From Burkholderiales bacterium UBA2459 (GTDB lineage Bacteria > Pseudomonadota > Gammaproteobacteria > Burkholderiales > Burkholderiaceae_E): a stretch of 16,636 bases of DNA. Shown here one piece after another: positions 7,299 through 15,523 of the stretch (the first letter of the stretch is position 1; every line of letters starts with the position of its first letter). The position numbers and the translations under genes were made by a program. The stretch is taken from positions 118,745-135,380 of the forward strand of contig DDPV01000043.1 of the NCBI GenBank assembly GCA_002342365.1. The letters are read 5' to 3'. The notes below the pieces were generated by a model. It made no database searches. It saw only the letters and a list, made by a program, of their open reading frames with translations, and had not been told where the DNA came from.

Positions 7299-8585
7299 AT
7301 GAGCATACGACGAAAACTCCAGCTGCTGAAGCTTCGGGTGAGCCTTTCTGGGCTCTGCCTCGCTTGGGCCTTGGTGCCGTCGATTGCCTCGGCGCAGACA
7401 ACATCGGCGCTGAGTCTGCGTGAAGCGATTGAGTGGGCGGGCAGGCACGAGCGGGTGATCGCCGCACGGCAAAGCGCAGAAGCTGCGAAGGCTGAGACTG
7501 CAATCGCCGATCGTGCGCCTGCTCCGCTGCTCACAGGCAGTACCGCATCGATCGACCTGGATCGCGGTGTTGGAGCGGGATCGTGGTTGACCGGCAAACC
7601 GATTGACAAGGGCTTGAGCGTGGACTGGATCTGGGAGCGGGGCTCAAAACGTGCCTTGAGAACCGCTTCGGCAAAACATCAGGCAGAGGCCTTTGAAGCC
7701 GACTACGTCGACAGCATCAAGCAGCAACAGGCAATCGTTATCGACGCGTTCTACGAAGTCCTGTCCGCTAAAGAGCGAGCCAGTGTCTTGACGGTCCTGG
7801 CGCAAAGCGCCGAACAGCTTGCCAAGCTTGCAAGCCAGCGGTTCCAACTTGGCGATTTGTCAGCGCAGGATTTGGCTCGACTCGACATTGAAGCCGATCG
7901 CGCACGCGGAGAACTCGCACAATCGCAATGGCTCATGGAGCGCGCCAGGCAGTTCTTCAGACTTGCGCTCGGACCTCAATTTGCGCGCAGCCAGTGGGAG
8001 CTCGCTGATGAATGGCCGCTTGCGACGCCACTTGAAGCCCTTGATGTGGAAAGCATCGCGATGAATACTCCGCAGCTGAAAGCGGCGCGAGCACGAATTC
8101 AATCCGCGCAAGCCCAAATTGAGCTTGCAAAATCGCTAAGCATTCAGGATCCGAGTTTCGGTCTCTCGCTGAACCACTTCCCGGGGACGAGTAATGCGCT
8201 GCTGGGGCTCAAAGTTACGGTACCGCTTTACGCTAGCGACTATTTCAAGGGCGAGACGCAGCGCGCGCTGGCCCTTGCCCAAGTCACTGAGGCGCAGTAC
8301 CAGGAACTCTTGAGGCGAACGATTCTTGAACTCCAGAATTTATACCAATCTCGAGCCAATGCTTACATGCGTTTGGTCCAGTTTGAACGCGCCATACTTC
8401 CCAAAAGCCTGAAAGTTGCCCTTCAGGCCGAACAAGCTTTCGCACAGGGCGGCCAAACACTGACTGACTTGCTCGAGGCACGAAGAACGCTCAGAACCGT
8501 CCAACTCGAAGCGCTGCAATGGAGGACCGATTTTGCAAAAGCTGACCGTACGTGGTGGTACAAAGTCAATGAGCGCCTGCCTTGA
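7299..8585 (+). CDS. Outer-membrane efflux protein, TolC/CzcC-like
   Basis: A 428-residue outer-membrane factor that would form the exit duct of the tripartite pump encoded here. A signal peptide is visible: basic MSIRRK start, hydrophobic core 14-29, and cleavage after ASA at 30-32. The mature protein shows the duplicated OEP pattern: LSLREAIEWAGRHE at its start, long alpha-helical stretches with high Ala/Gln content, the QRFQLGDLSAQDLARLDIE segment in the first half, and AFAQGGQTLTDLLEARRTL in the second. No lipobox is seen. The ATG at 7299 has no Shine-Dalgarno site and sits near the predicted transcription start; a GTG 13 codons inside would lose the basic n-region and is less likely. It is first in a three-gene operon with the fusion protein and the pump. 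It could be named czcC or cusC-like, but the metal is not established. Confidence 0.9.
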   Translation: MSIRRKLQLLKLRVSLSGLCLAWALVPSIASAQTTSALSLREAIEWAGRHERVIAARQSAEAAKAETAIADRAPAPLLTGSTASIDLDRGVGAGSWLTGKPIDKGLSVDWIWERGSKRALRTASAKHQAEAFEADYVDSIKQQQAIVIDAFYEVLSAKERASVLTVLAQSAEQLAKLASQRFQLGDLSAQDLARLDIEADRARGELAQSQWLMERARQFFRLALGPQFARSQWELADEWPLATPLEALDVESIAMNTPQLKAARARIQSAQAQIELAKSLSIQDPSFGLSLNHFPGTSNALLGLKVTVPLYASDYFKGETQRALALAQVTEAQYQELLRRTILELQNLYQSRANAYMRLVQFERAILPKSLKVALQAEQAFAQGGQTLTDLLEARRTLRTVQLEALQWRTDFAKADRTWWYKVNERLP

Positions 8586-8586
8586 A

Positions 8587-9837
8587 ATGGCTCGTAAAGC
8601 GCATCAGTCGAAACAGGCTTATCGAGACTTGTCGGCGAGGATTCCGGCAACACTTCGCTGTCATCACCGGGCCTTTTTAGCCTCCGCCCAGCGGCTTGTC
8701 GTGCTTGGGTGTTTTTGCGCAGCGATCGCTGCTTGCACCGAAGCACTGGAAGCGCCAAAACCTTCGAACTCTCCAATTTATCAGTCCGGACGCTTGGAAT
8801 TCCCTGAGCAACACCCGCAACTGAAATTACTAGCGCTCGCTTCGGCAAGGCCTGCGCAAATGGAAAAGATTGAGTTACCAGCCCGCATCGTATGGAATGA
8901 GGAAAGAACTCAACGGGTTTACAGCGCCTTTGCTGGTCGCGTTAGCGCGATTCATGCCGATCTGGGGCAGCAGGTTAGCGCCGGACAGGTCCTCGCACGG
9001 CTATCATCGCCCGAGTTTGGCGCTGCCCAGGCTGAGGCCAAACGCGCGCAAACCGATTTGAGCCTGGCCAATCAAACGCATGAGCGGCAGAAAAAACTTT
9101 TTGAGATCGGTGTGGTCGCCCGCAAAGAGCTGGATCAATCGGCAGCTGAATTGCAAAGAGCAGAAGCCGAGTTTGAGCGCAGCCAGAATCGAATCAAGCT
9201 CTATGAACCCCAGGCACAAGTCAACCTGGAGCTTGCCCTCAGAGCGGCTATTTCAGGGGTGGTGGTCGAGCGGAACATCAATCCTAGCCAGGAATTGCGC
9301 CCGGATCTGGCGCAAACGCCCCTGTTCGTGCTGTCAGATCCAAGCAGCCTGTGGGTGCAAATCGATGCGCAGGAGCGCGATCTTGCCTACTTCAAACCCG
9401 GCAGCATGCTTGAAATTCGGGTTGCATCGCTTGGCGAGCGTGTGTATCCGGCGCGACTGGCGGTAATCGGTGAGCAAATCGATCCGATCACACGAAGCAT
9501 CAAGTTACGCGCCGTGGTAAACAATGTTGATCGATCGTTGAAAAGTGAAATGCTCGCCAAGGCGATCTACCCAAAGCAGAGCGTTGGCTTGCTCGAAGTT
9601 CCCTCCACGGCGGTCTTTCTTAAAGGCCGGCAGCATGCAGTTTTTATAGCGCTAAATGCAACAACATTTGAGCTGCGCGAGGTCGAAGTTGCAGAACTTG
9701 GTGCGTCACGCACTATTCTCCGATCCGGCATCAAAGAAGGTGAGTCGGTGGTGGTGCAAAACGCCCTCTTGCTCTCCAGAGAAATCAAGTTTGCCGAGGA
9801 CAGCGTCAAGGCCAACCAAGCCAAGAACAAACCATGA
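8587..9837 (+). CDS. Membrane-fusion lipoprotein of the RND pump, CzcB-like
   Basis: Periplasmic adaptor joining the pump to the outer-membrane channel. The domains in order are a lipoprotein signal with lipobox IAAC (Cys codon 8734-8736), an N-terminal beta barrel, a lipoyl half motif (FAGRVSAIHADLGQQVSAGQVLARLSSPEFG), a coiled-coil hairpin rich in Ala/Gln/Glu, the second lipoyl half (AAISGVVVERNINPSQEL), a barrel (LFVLSDPSSLWVQIDAQERD), and a membrane-proximal domain ending near IKEGESVVVQNALLL. The start is uncertain: the frame also opens at 8533 and 8569, inside the previous gene. All three give an unusually long n-region before the lipobox, so the shortest (ATG at 8587, 416 residues, just past the previous stop) is listed; GGTGG before 8569 is an argument for that one. 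There is no His-rich N-terminal metal domain as in classic CzcB. The stop overlaps the pump start (ATGA). Confidence 0.88.
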   Translation: MARKAHQSKQAYRDLSARIPATLRCHHRAFLASAQRLVVLGCFCAAIAACTEALEAPKPSNSPIYQSGRLEFPEQHPQLKLLALASARPAQMEKIELPARIVWNEERTQRVYSAFAGRVSAIHADLGQQVSAGQVLARLSSPEFGAAQAEAKRAQTDLSLANQTHERQKKLFEIGVVARKELDQSAAELQRAEAEFERSQNRIKLYEPQAQVNLELALRAAISGVVVERNINPSQELRPDLAQTPLFVLSDPSSLWVQIDAQERDLAYFKPGSMLEIRVASLGERVYPARLAVIGEQIDPITRSIKLRAVVNNVDRSLKSEMLAKAIYPKQSVGLLEVPSTAVFLKGRQHAVFIALNATTFELREVEVAELGASRTILRSGIKEGESVVVQNALLLSREIKFAEDSVKANQAKNKP

Positions 9838-12800
9838 AGCGGCTTGTCGACTACGCCTTGCGCGAGCCGGTTTTTGTGATGCTAGGCCTGCTGCTTTTCG
9901 TATTTGCCGGTGTTGTCGCATTCAAGAATCTTTCAGTGGAAGCTTTCCCGGATGTCACTGACAGCCAAGTCACCGTCATTGCGCTTTACCCGGGCCGGGC
10001 TGCAGAAGAGGTGGAAAAGCAGGTTAGCCTCCAGATCGAAGTAGCGCTGTCTGGGCTCCCCCACGCCGTGCGTGTTTTTTCGCACACCCAGTTCGGGCTG
10101 TCATTTACGGTGATCACTTATGACGACGACGCTGATATTCACACCTCGCGCCAGCAGGTGGCCGAGCGTTTAAGGGGTTTATCGCTTCCTGACGGCGTCG
10201 AAGTCCGGATGGCTCCGATCGCAACGCCTGTGGGCGAAATCATGCGCTTTCGACTGCGAGGCGACGGACGTAATACAACCGATCTGCGGACGCTACAAGA
10301 CTGGACCGTAGAGCGGGCTCTGCGTCAGGTACCCGGTGTGGCTGATGTGGTGTCTATGGGCGGCTTTATCAAGCAATACGAGATTCGACCTGATACCGAA
10401 AAACTGCGCGCGCACCGACTGACCTATCAGAATCTCCAGGATGCTTTGGCAAGAGGGAATTCAAACGCCGGGGGTAGCTATGTGGCACAGGGCACTCAGC
10501 AATATGCCATCCGCGGCATTGGATTGTTGAGCTCTGCCGAGGAGATCGGCCAAGTTGTGGTGGCAACACGCGCAGGCGGCACGCCGATTCTGATTCGAGA
10601 TCTGGCAGAGGTTCACGTGGGCGCATTGCCAAGACTCGGAACAGTCGGCCAAGATTATGACGACGATATCGTTACAGGTATCGTAATCATGCGGCGCGGC
10701 GAAAATCCCAGCGTTGTTTTGCAAGGCGTGAAGCAGAAAATTGCCGAGCTCAATGAACGCGGCCTGCCTGAGGGTGTGCAAATTCAACCCTTCTACGATC
10801 GCACCTGGTTGATGGAAAAGACACTCAAGACGGTGTTTCGAAACCTGCTTGAAGGCGCCCTGCTTGTCTCGCTTGTGCTTTACCTCTTTCTTTCAAACCT
10901 GCGCGCCAGTCTGGCGGTGGTCGTAGTCATTCCGCTTGCTTTGCTTTCAACCTTTCTCGGCCTCAAGATCATGGGCGTGCCAGCCAACCTCTTGAGTCTG
11001 GGTGCTATGGACTTTGGCATCATCGTCGATGGCGCAGTCATTGTGATCGAAAACATCATGCATCGGCTTTCACTTCGAAGCGAGACCATGAGTGATGAAG
11101 AGCGCCGAAATGTTGTAGCGGACGCAGCACAAGAAGTCGGCCGTCCAACGCTTTTTTCGATGCTGATCATCATCGCAGCGCATATCCCGATTTTCGCATT
11201 GCAAAGGCATGAGGGACGGATCTTTCAGCCCATGGCTTTGTCTGTCACTGCGGCCCTGATCGGTGCGCTGATCGTCTCACTCACCCTTGTGCCGCTGCTC
11301 GCGTACTGGACGCTGAGGCGAGGACTTCCGCACGATGACAACGCGCTCGTGAAGCGCTGCAAAGCACTCTACGCACCCGTTCTTGATTGGGCGCTTGGTC
11401 AGCGCAAACTTGTTGTTGCTATCGCGCTTGCCGCATTTGCGGCGTCCTGCGTTGTGGCCACGCGTCTGGGCAGTGAGTTCTTGCCCGAGCTCAACGAAGG
11501 CACGATCTGGGTCAACCTGCGCTTGCCCTCCAGTGTTTCAAATCCCGAAGCCAGCCGGATTCTTCAGGAGGTACGCCGAACCTTGTTGACCATCCCTGAA
11601 GTCCGCACTACGGTGTCAAAAGCCGGACAGCCTGAGGATGGCACCGACCCCAAGACCATCAGCATGGCTGAGGTTTTTGTCGACCTTAAACCCATAGACA
11701 ACTGGCGTGCGGGTCTGAGCAAAGAGCAATTGATCTTGGAAATGGAACAAGCCGTTTCAGCGCTCCCCGGTATGGAGCCGACCTTTTCCATGCCCATTCG
11801 CGATAATGTTCTTGAATCAATATCGCAAATCGATGGGCAAATTGTTGTCAAAGTGGCAGGCGATGATTTAACGAAACTCAGAGAGCTTACCGAGGCTATC
11901 GAAGCCCAGATTCGACAGGTGCGGGGTGTGCAACGCGCTGAAATTGACCGCCAAGGCGATGTTCCACAGCTGCTGATCCGGATCAAGCGTGAAGAGGCTG
12001 CACGTTACGGCCTTAACGTAGGAGACATTGAGGACGTGATCGGGGCTGCACTTGCAGGAAAGCCGGTGACCCAACTTTGGGAAGGCGAGCGCCGCTTTGA
12101 CGTTGTGATCCGCTTGGCGGCGCATCAGCGAACGCTGGCTGAGCTGGCCGCGATTCCTATTCCACGGCCAGACGGTGGCTACGTCAGCTTAGGGAGGATC
12201 AGCCAGATCGAGGAGGTCAGTGGCGCGATGAACATCGCGCGCGAAGCTGGCCGACGAACCATGGCGATTGGCATCTTCATTCGCGGCAGAGATATGGGTT
12301 CGGTGGTGACTGACATGAAGCAGCTTGTAGCGGACCATGTCAAAGTTCCGGACAATTATCAAGTGAGCTGGTCGGGTGAATTCGAAAACCAGGAGCGTGC
12401 CATGAAGCGGCTCGCGCTGGTTGTGCCTTTATCACTGCTGCTGATTTTTGTACTGCTTTTTGACGCGTTTTCATCGCTAAAGAAGGCATTGTTAATTTTG
12501 GTGAACGTACCGCTTGCGCTGATCGGAGGTTTTGTTGCGCTGTGGATTTTTCATACTCCCTTATCGGTTTCGGCAGCAATCGGTTTCATCGCACTTTCAG
12601 GCCAGGCGGTGTTGAACGGCGTTGTCATGCTCTCGGTGTTCCAGCAGCTCGAAGAGCTGGGCCTGCCTTTGCTGGACGCTGTTCGGGCCGGTGCCCTGCA
12701 GCGGCTTCGCACTGTTTTAATGACTGCCATGCTTGCCGCTTTGGGACTGCTACCCATGGCCTTAAGCCACGATATCGGGGCCGAGACACAGCGCCCACTC

Positions 12801-12914
12801 GCTTTGGTCGTGATTGGCGGCCTGGTGAGCGCCACTTTGCTGACACTGATTGTCTTGCCGGTGCTCTACGCCACCTGGTTCAGAAGCAAAGCGCAGACCA
12901 TCAAAGCAAGCTGA
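9834..12914 (+). CDS. Heavy-metal-efflux RND transporter, CzcA-like
   Basis: A 1026-residue inner-membrane proton-driven pump of the HME-RND family. The first membrane helix (about 13-30) is followed by a large periplasmic loop, a block of six helices from about 336, a second loop, and a final helix block from about residue 860. The TM4 motif DFGIIVDGAVIVIEN carries D393, D399 and E406 with the CzcA spacing (D402, D408, E415 in Cupriavidus CzcA), which places it near the Co/Zn/Cd/Ni exporters rather than the monovalent-cation CusA type. The family segments GQAVLNGVVML and VNVPLALIGG are in the last third. Length matches the family (about 1030-1070). It overlaps the fusion protein by 4 bases and is followed by an intrinsic terminator. 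Metal specificity cannot be assigned from the motif alone. Confidence 0.95.
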   Translation: MKRLVDYALREPVFVMLGLLLFVFAGVVAFKNLSVEAFPDVTDSQVTVIALYPGRAAEEVEKQVSLQIEVALSGLPHAVRVFSHTQFGLSFTVITYDDDADIHTSRQQVAERLRGLSLPDGVEVRMAPIATPVGEIMRFRLRGDGRNTTDLRTLQDWTVERALRQVPGVADVVSMGGFIKQYEIRPDTEKLRAHRLTYQNLQDALARGNSNAGGSYVAQGTQQYAIRGIGLLSSAEEIGQVVVATRAGGTPILIRDLAEVHVGALPRLGTVGQDYDDDIVTGIVIMRRGENPSVVLQGVKQKIAELNERGLPEGVQIQPFYDRTWLMEKTLKTVFRNLLEGALLVSLVLYLFLSNLRASLAVVVVIPLALLSTFLGLKIMGVPANLLSLGAMDFGIIVDGAVIVIENIMHRLSLRSETMSDEERRNVVADAAQEVGRPTLFSMLIIIAAHIPIFALQRHEGRIFQPMALSVTAALIGALIVSLTLVPLLAYWTLRRGLPHDDNALVKRCKALYAPVLDWALGQRKLVVAIALAAFAASCVVATRLGSEFLPELNEGTIWVNLRLPSSVSNPEASRILQEVRRTLLTIPEVRTTVSKAGQPEDGTDPKTISMAEVFVDLKPIDNWRAGLSKEQLILEMEQAVSALPGMEPTFSMPIRDNVLESISQIDGQIVVKVAGDDLTKLRELTEAIEAQIRQVRGVQRAEIDRQGDVPQLLIRIKREEAARYGLNVGDIEDVIGAALAGKPVTQLWEGERRFDVVIRLAAHQRTLAELAAIPIPRPDGGYVSLGRISQIEEVSGAMNIAREAGRRTMAIGIFIRGRDMGSVVTDMKQLVADHVKVPDNYQVSWSGEFENQERAMKRLALVVPLSLLLIFVLLFDAFSSLKKALLILVNVPLALIGGFVALWIFHTPLSVSAAIGFIALSGQAVLNGVVMLSVFQQLEELGLPLLDAVRAGALQRLRTVLMTAMLAALGLLPMALSHDIGAETQRPLALVVIGGLVSATLLTLIVLPVLYATWFRSKAQTIKAS

Positions 12915-12994
12915 GCAGCACCTGAGGTTCGCATGCGCAAATCTACTTACTTTTTTTTACTGACAAAAGTCCCCATGTGAGTCAGAATCACGAC

Positions 12995-13011
12995 GTTCAC
13001 TGACGGTGAAC
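12995..13011. repeat. Small hairpin between the efflux operon and the terminator
   Basis: GTTCAC-TGACG-GTGAAC, perfect 6-base arms with a 5-base loop. The sequence ACTGAC also appears at 12959-12964, just after a run of eight T. There is no T-tract after this hairpin, so it is not a terminator by itself; it could be a protein site or an mRNA 3' end element. Confidence 0.4.
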
Positions 13012-13024
13012 TTCCCAACTTCAT

Positions 13025-13049
13025 ATCTCCCTCCGGGGAGATTTTTTTT
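13025..13049 (+). terminator. Intrinsic terminator after the efflux operon
   Basis: A perfect 7-base stem, ATCTCCC / GGGAGAT, with loop TCCG, is followed directly by seven more T. It lies about 110 bases after the pump stop and insulates the next two-component operon. The rest of the 194-base gap (12915-13108) shows short inverted repeats but no gene. Confidence 0.9.
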
Positions 13050-13079
13050 GGGTTCTACACAGATTCATGAGACGCTCTT

Positions 13080-13094
13080 TGGATCTTTGATCCA
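13080..13094. repeat. Inverted repeat just upstream of the MASE1 kinase
   Basis: TGGATC-TTT-GATCCA, perfect 6-base arms around 3 bases, ending 14 bases before the ATG at 13109. No Shine-Dalgarno site is seen in that gap. It may be an operator or a hairpin that governs access to the start. Confidence 0.4.
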
Positions 13095-13108
13095 CTGCTT
13101 TCGTCAAC

Positions 13109-14833
13109 ATGTCATCTGTCGTTGAGATCTACCTTCGCCAAGGGCTTAAGCAAAAACCGTCGAGGATCATGATCTTCGGGCTGCTTTTTAGCTTGACCTA
13201 CGTGATGGTCGATTGGATGAGCTACATTTATCCGATCGGCGACCTCAACATCACGCCCTGGAATCCCCCCGCGGCGCTGCAAGTGTTGTTTTTAACGGTG
13301 ATGGGCCGCCGTTGGTTTTTGTGGATCTACCTAAGCCTGTGCTTTAGCGATGTGCTGGTGCGACAGGCCGACATCGGCAACGCCTCAGTTTGGCTTGGCA
13401 ATTTATTGCTGGTTGCATGCTACACCTTGATCTCGCTCAGCTTACGAAGCGCACACAAGGGCATACCAAGGCTCGGATCACGCGAAGCCATCGCAAAGCT
13501 GTGTTTGATCCTGCTCGCGGGCGCAATGTGTACCGCATTGTCCTATGTGAGCCTTCAAACCCTGCTCGGTCCGCTACCTGCCGGTGAATACAGCAATGCC
13601 CTGTTCCGATTTTTTGTCGGCGACCTGCTTGGCATGCTGGTGCTCTTGCCGCTTGGTTTCTTGCTCGTTCAGCGAACAGCCCGCCAGAAAATCGTCGACA
13701 TGTTCAAAGCGCCAAGCTTTTGGGTGCTTGCGATGGTGCTTGGCTTGTGTCTGGCCGTGATTCTGGTGCTGCCCGACGAGCTGCGCGTTCGCTATTTCTT
13801 TCCTTTGTTCTTCGCCATGGGCCTCATGGCTGCTGCGCACTCGCTACCGGGCGCGGCGATGACATCGAACCTTATCCAGGTCCCGTTGGTCATCAGCAGT
13901 GCACAAGGCGGTGCATCGCCTGAACTGTTGCTTGAGCTCCAGATCATGATGCTCACGTTACACCTTACGGGATTAATCATCGGAACTCTGGTCGACGAAC
14001 GCGTGCGCACCCAAGAGCGACTTCAGGACAGCCTCCAGCTTGCCGCAGCAGGTGAGCTCGCAGGCTCGCTGGCTCACGAGTTGCACCAGCCGCTTAATGC
14101 GCTCAACGCCTATGCTGAATCGGCGATGCTGCAGGCCGAACAAATTCGCATCGAAAGCAAACGCCCGCATTCCTGGGCGCAGGAATCCTCGGAAACAGGG
14201 GAGCAAACGCGGCAGGCGCATGCTCCATCGACGAGCAGCGAGCAACTCGAACGCACCCTCAGTCTGATTGTTGACGAAACCCAAAGAGCTTCGCGGATTG
14301 TTCGCAGCCTGAGAATGTTTTTTGCATCCGGCGAGACATCGATCAGAGCGGTTGATCCGACCCAGTTCTGTCGAGAAATCCTGAAACGACTTGAGCCTTT
14401 GGCCCAAACAAGCGGGGTGAGGCTTCACTTCTCCAGCCAAGGCCATATCCCTGAGATTTACGTTGATGAGGTCCAAATGGGAACTGCCCTCTCAAATTTG
14501 TTGAAAAATGCGATTCAAGCCTCTGAATATAATCAAAAAGTCGAAATTAACGTCCTTCGAGCATCACAGTCAATCGTACTGATTCGTGTTCTCGACCAAG
14601 GCTTGAAGCTCGAAGCCGATGAGGCCGAGCGATTATTCAGGCCCTTCGTGAGCGGAAAAAGGGACGGTTTAGGATTGGGCTTATCGATTAGCCGGTCGTT
14701 GATTGAAAACAACGGCGGTACACTGGATTACGAAAGCACACCGGAAAAGTGCTTTGTGATCAAGTTTTATTTGGAGGACCATCGGCGTGACGAACACATC
14801 GGAAGCACCCGCGCGGCTGGTTTGCGTCGTTGA
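13109..14833 (+). CDS. MASE1-type membrane sensor histidine kinase
   Basis: A 574-residue inner-membrane kinase. An N-terminal half with about eight helices (21-295) has MASE1 character: DLNITPWNPPAALQVLFL (45-62), NASVWLGNLL and FRFFVGDLLGMLVLLPLGF (166-184). The dimerisation domain carries AGELAGSLAHELHQPLNAL with phosphoacceptor H323, a FixL/DctB-like form. A polar, Ser/Gln/Glu-rich insertion (about 346-380) separates its two helices. The N box is LSNLLKNAIQAS (N467) and G2 is GLGLGLSISRS (520-530). The G1 box is unusual: DQGLKLEADEAERLF (496-510) in place of DxGxGI. The last 16 residues are encoded within the following regulator gene. No clear Shine-Dalgarno site precedes ATG 13109; an internal Met21 start would remove the short basic leader. 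Signal sensed is unknown; MASE1 has no agreed ligand. Confidence 0.9.
   Translation: MSSVVEIYLRQGLKQKPSRIMIFGLLFSLTYVMVDWMSYIYPIGDLNITPWNPPAALQVLFLTVMGRRWFLWIYLSLCFSDVLVRQADIGNASVWLGNLLLVACYTLISLSLRSAHKGIPRLGSREAIAKLCLILLAGAMCTALSYVSLQTLLGPLPAGEYSNALFRFFVGDLLGMLVLLPLGFLLVQRTARQKIVDMFKAPSFWVLAMVLGLCLAVILVLPDELRVRYFFPLFFAMGLMAAAHSLPGAAMTSNLIQVPLVISSAQGGASPELLLELQIMMLTLHLTGLIIGTLVDERVRTQERLQDSLQLAAAGELAGSLAHELHQPLNALNAYAESAMLQAEQIRIESKRPHSWAQESSETGEQTRQAHAPSTSSEQLERTLSLIVDETQRASRIVRSLRMFFASGETSIRAVDPTQFCREILKRLEPLAQTSGVRLHFSSQGHIPEIYVDEVQMGTALSNLLKNAIQASEYNQKVEINVLRASQSIVLIRVLDQGLKLEADEAERLFRPFVSGKRDGLGLGLSISRSLIENNGGTLDYESTPEKCFVIKFYLEDHRRDEHIGSTRAAGLRR
14773..14777 (+). promoter_or_regulatory. 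Shine-Dalgarno site of the FixJ-type regulator
   Basis: GGAGG, 9 bases before the GTG at 14787, lies inside the kinase coding region. It supports the GTG start and the 47-base gene overlap. Confidence 0.8.
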
Positions 14834-15419
14834 CGACGATCCGGCTGTCCGCGACTCTCTTGCCCTTATGCTGGGACTGAAAGGCTTTGACTGTCGGGTC
14901 TTTGACAGCGCCGAGCATTTTCTTAAAGCGCCTCCGGCCAGACCCTGCTGTCTGATCCTGGATTTGCGCATGAGTGGCATGTCTGGTCTTGAGTTGCAGC
15001 AGCGACTCAGCGATCAGCCCATACGCTACGAAGTGATTTTCTTGTCAGCATTCGCAGACACCCACGTCATGCGTGAAGCTTTCCTAAGTCAGGCCGCCGA
15101 CTTTCTCGAGAAGCCAGTTGTGATCAATCATTTGCTCGCAGCGCTCGAACGCTCTTTCGCCAGACTCGATCAAAGCAAGCAGGTTCAATCCCAGGTTCGG
15201 CTGCAAGAAGCACTTACGCCGCGCGAACGGGAGGTGCTTGAGGCGGTAGCCAAGGGACTCAATCACCGGGAAATTGCTGCGGAACTCGGCATCAGTCCCC
15301 GAACCGTCGAGGTTCATAAAGCAAGGATTATGACAAAGTTTGAGGTGAGGAGTGTTGCCGAACTCTTGCGTCTCGTTCTCAGAGGCGACCGCCCCAAGCA
15401 GCAAAGCAAACCGGTTTGA
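14787..15419 (+). CDS. FixJ/NarL-type response regulator
   Basis: A 210-residue response regulator, partner of the MASE1 kinase. Receiver: acidic residues D16-D18 (VVDDDPAVRD), phosphoacceptor D59 (LILDLRMSGMSG), S87 and K109 (DFLEKPVV). A LuxR-type helix-turn-helix follows (143-200), with LTPREREVLEAVAKGLNHREIA split over 143-164 and ISPRTVEVHKARIM at 169-182. This is the usual FixJ-like architecture. The start is GTG, backed by GGAGG 9 bases upstream, 47 bases inside the kinase gene, which suggests matched production of the two partners. The targets are not known; the palindrome in the next gap is a candidate. The first ten residues are a short unstructured extension. Confidence 0.95.
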   Translation: MTNTSEAPARLVCVVDDDPAVRDSLALMLGLKGFDCRVFDSAEHFLKAPPARPCCLILDLRMSGMSGLELQQRLSDQPIRYEVIFLSAFADTHVMREAFLSQAADFLEKPVVINHLLAALERSFARLDQSKQVQSQVRLQEALTPREREVLEAVAKGLNHREIAAELGISPRTVEVHKARIMTKFEVRSVAELLRLVLRGDRPKQQSKPV

Positions 15420-15448
15420 AGCACAGCAAGGGCTTTGAAGCACAACAA
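15415..15448. repeat. Short tandem repeat spanning the regulator stop
   Basis: TTTGAAGCACAGCAA (15415-15429) is repeated as TTTGAAGCACAACAA (15434-15448), 14 of 15 bases the same with a 19-base period. The first copy includes the stop codon of the FixJ-type gene. It is only two units and has no obvious role; a slippage duplication is the simple view. Confidence 0.6.
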
Positions 15449-15487
15449 AGCACTTGCTAGCTCCGCGCTATTCGGCGATGATCGGTG

Positions 15488-15516
15488 CCGAGAAGAAGTT
15501 TGGACCCGTTTCTCGG
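15488..15516. repeat. Spaced inverted repeat in the gap after the regulator
   Basis: CCGAGAA and TTCTCGG are perfect 7-base arms with a 15-base loop. No T-tract follows, so it is a poor intrinsic terminator. It could fold in RNA or bind a protein. The gap 15420-15636 holds no gene that I can support. Confidence 0.3.
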
Positions 15517-15523
15517 GTTGATA

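Noticed and set aside
9834..12914. Naming the pump cusA (Cu/Ag exporter)
   Set aside because: TM4 carries the DFGIIVDGAV...E divalent-metal pattern, not the CusA form, and no cusF-like gene is present.
12930..12958. Possible terminator CGCATGCG followed by eight T
   Set aside because: The palindrome has no loop and lies 13 bases before the T-run; the hairpin at 13025-13049 is a far better terminator.
15415..15448. CRISPR-like repeat
   Set aside because: Only two copies with a 4-base gap and no spacers.
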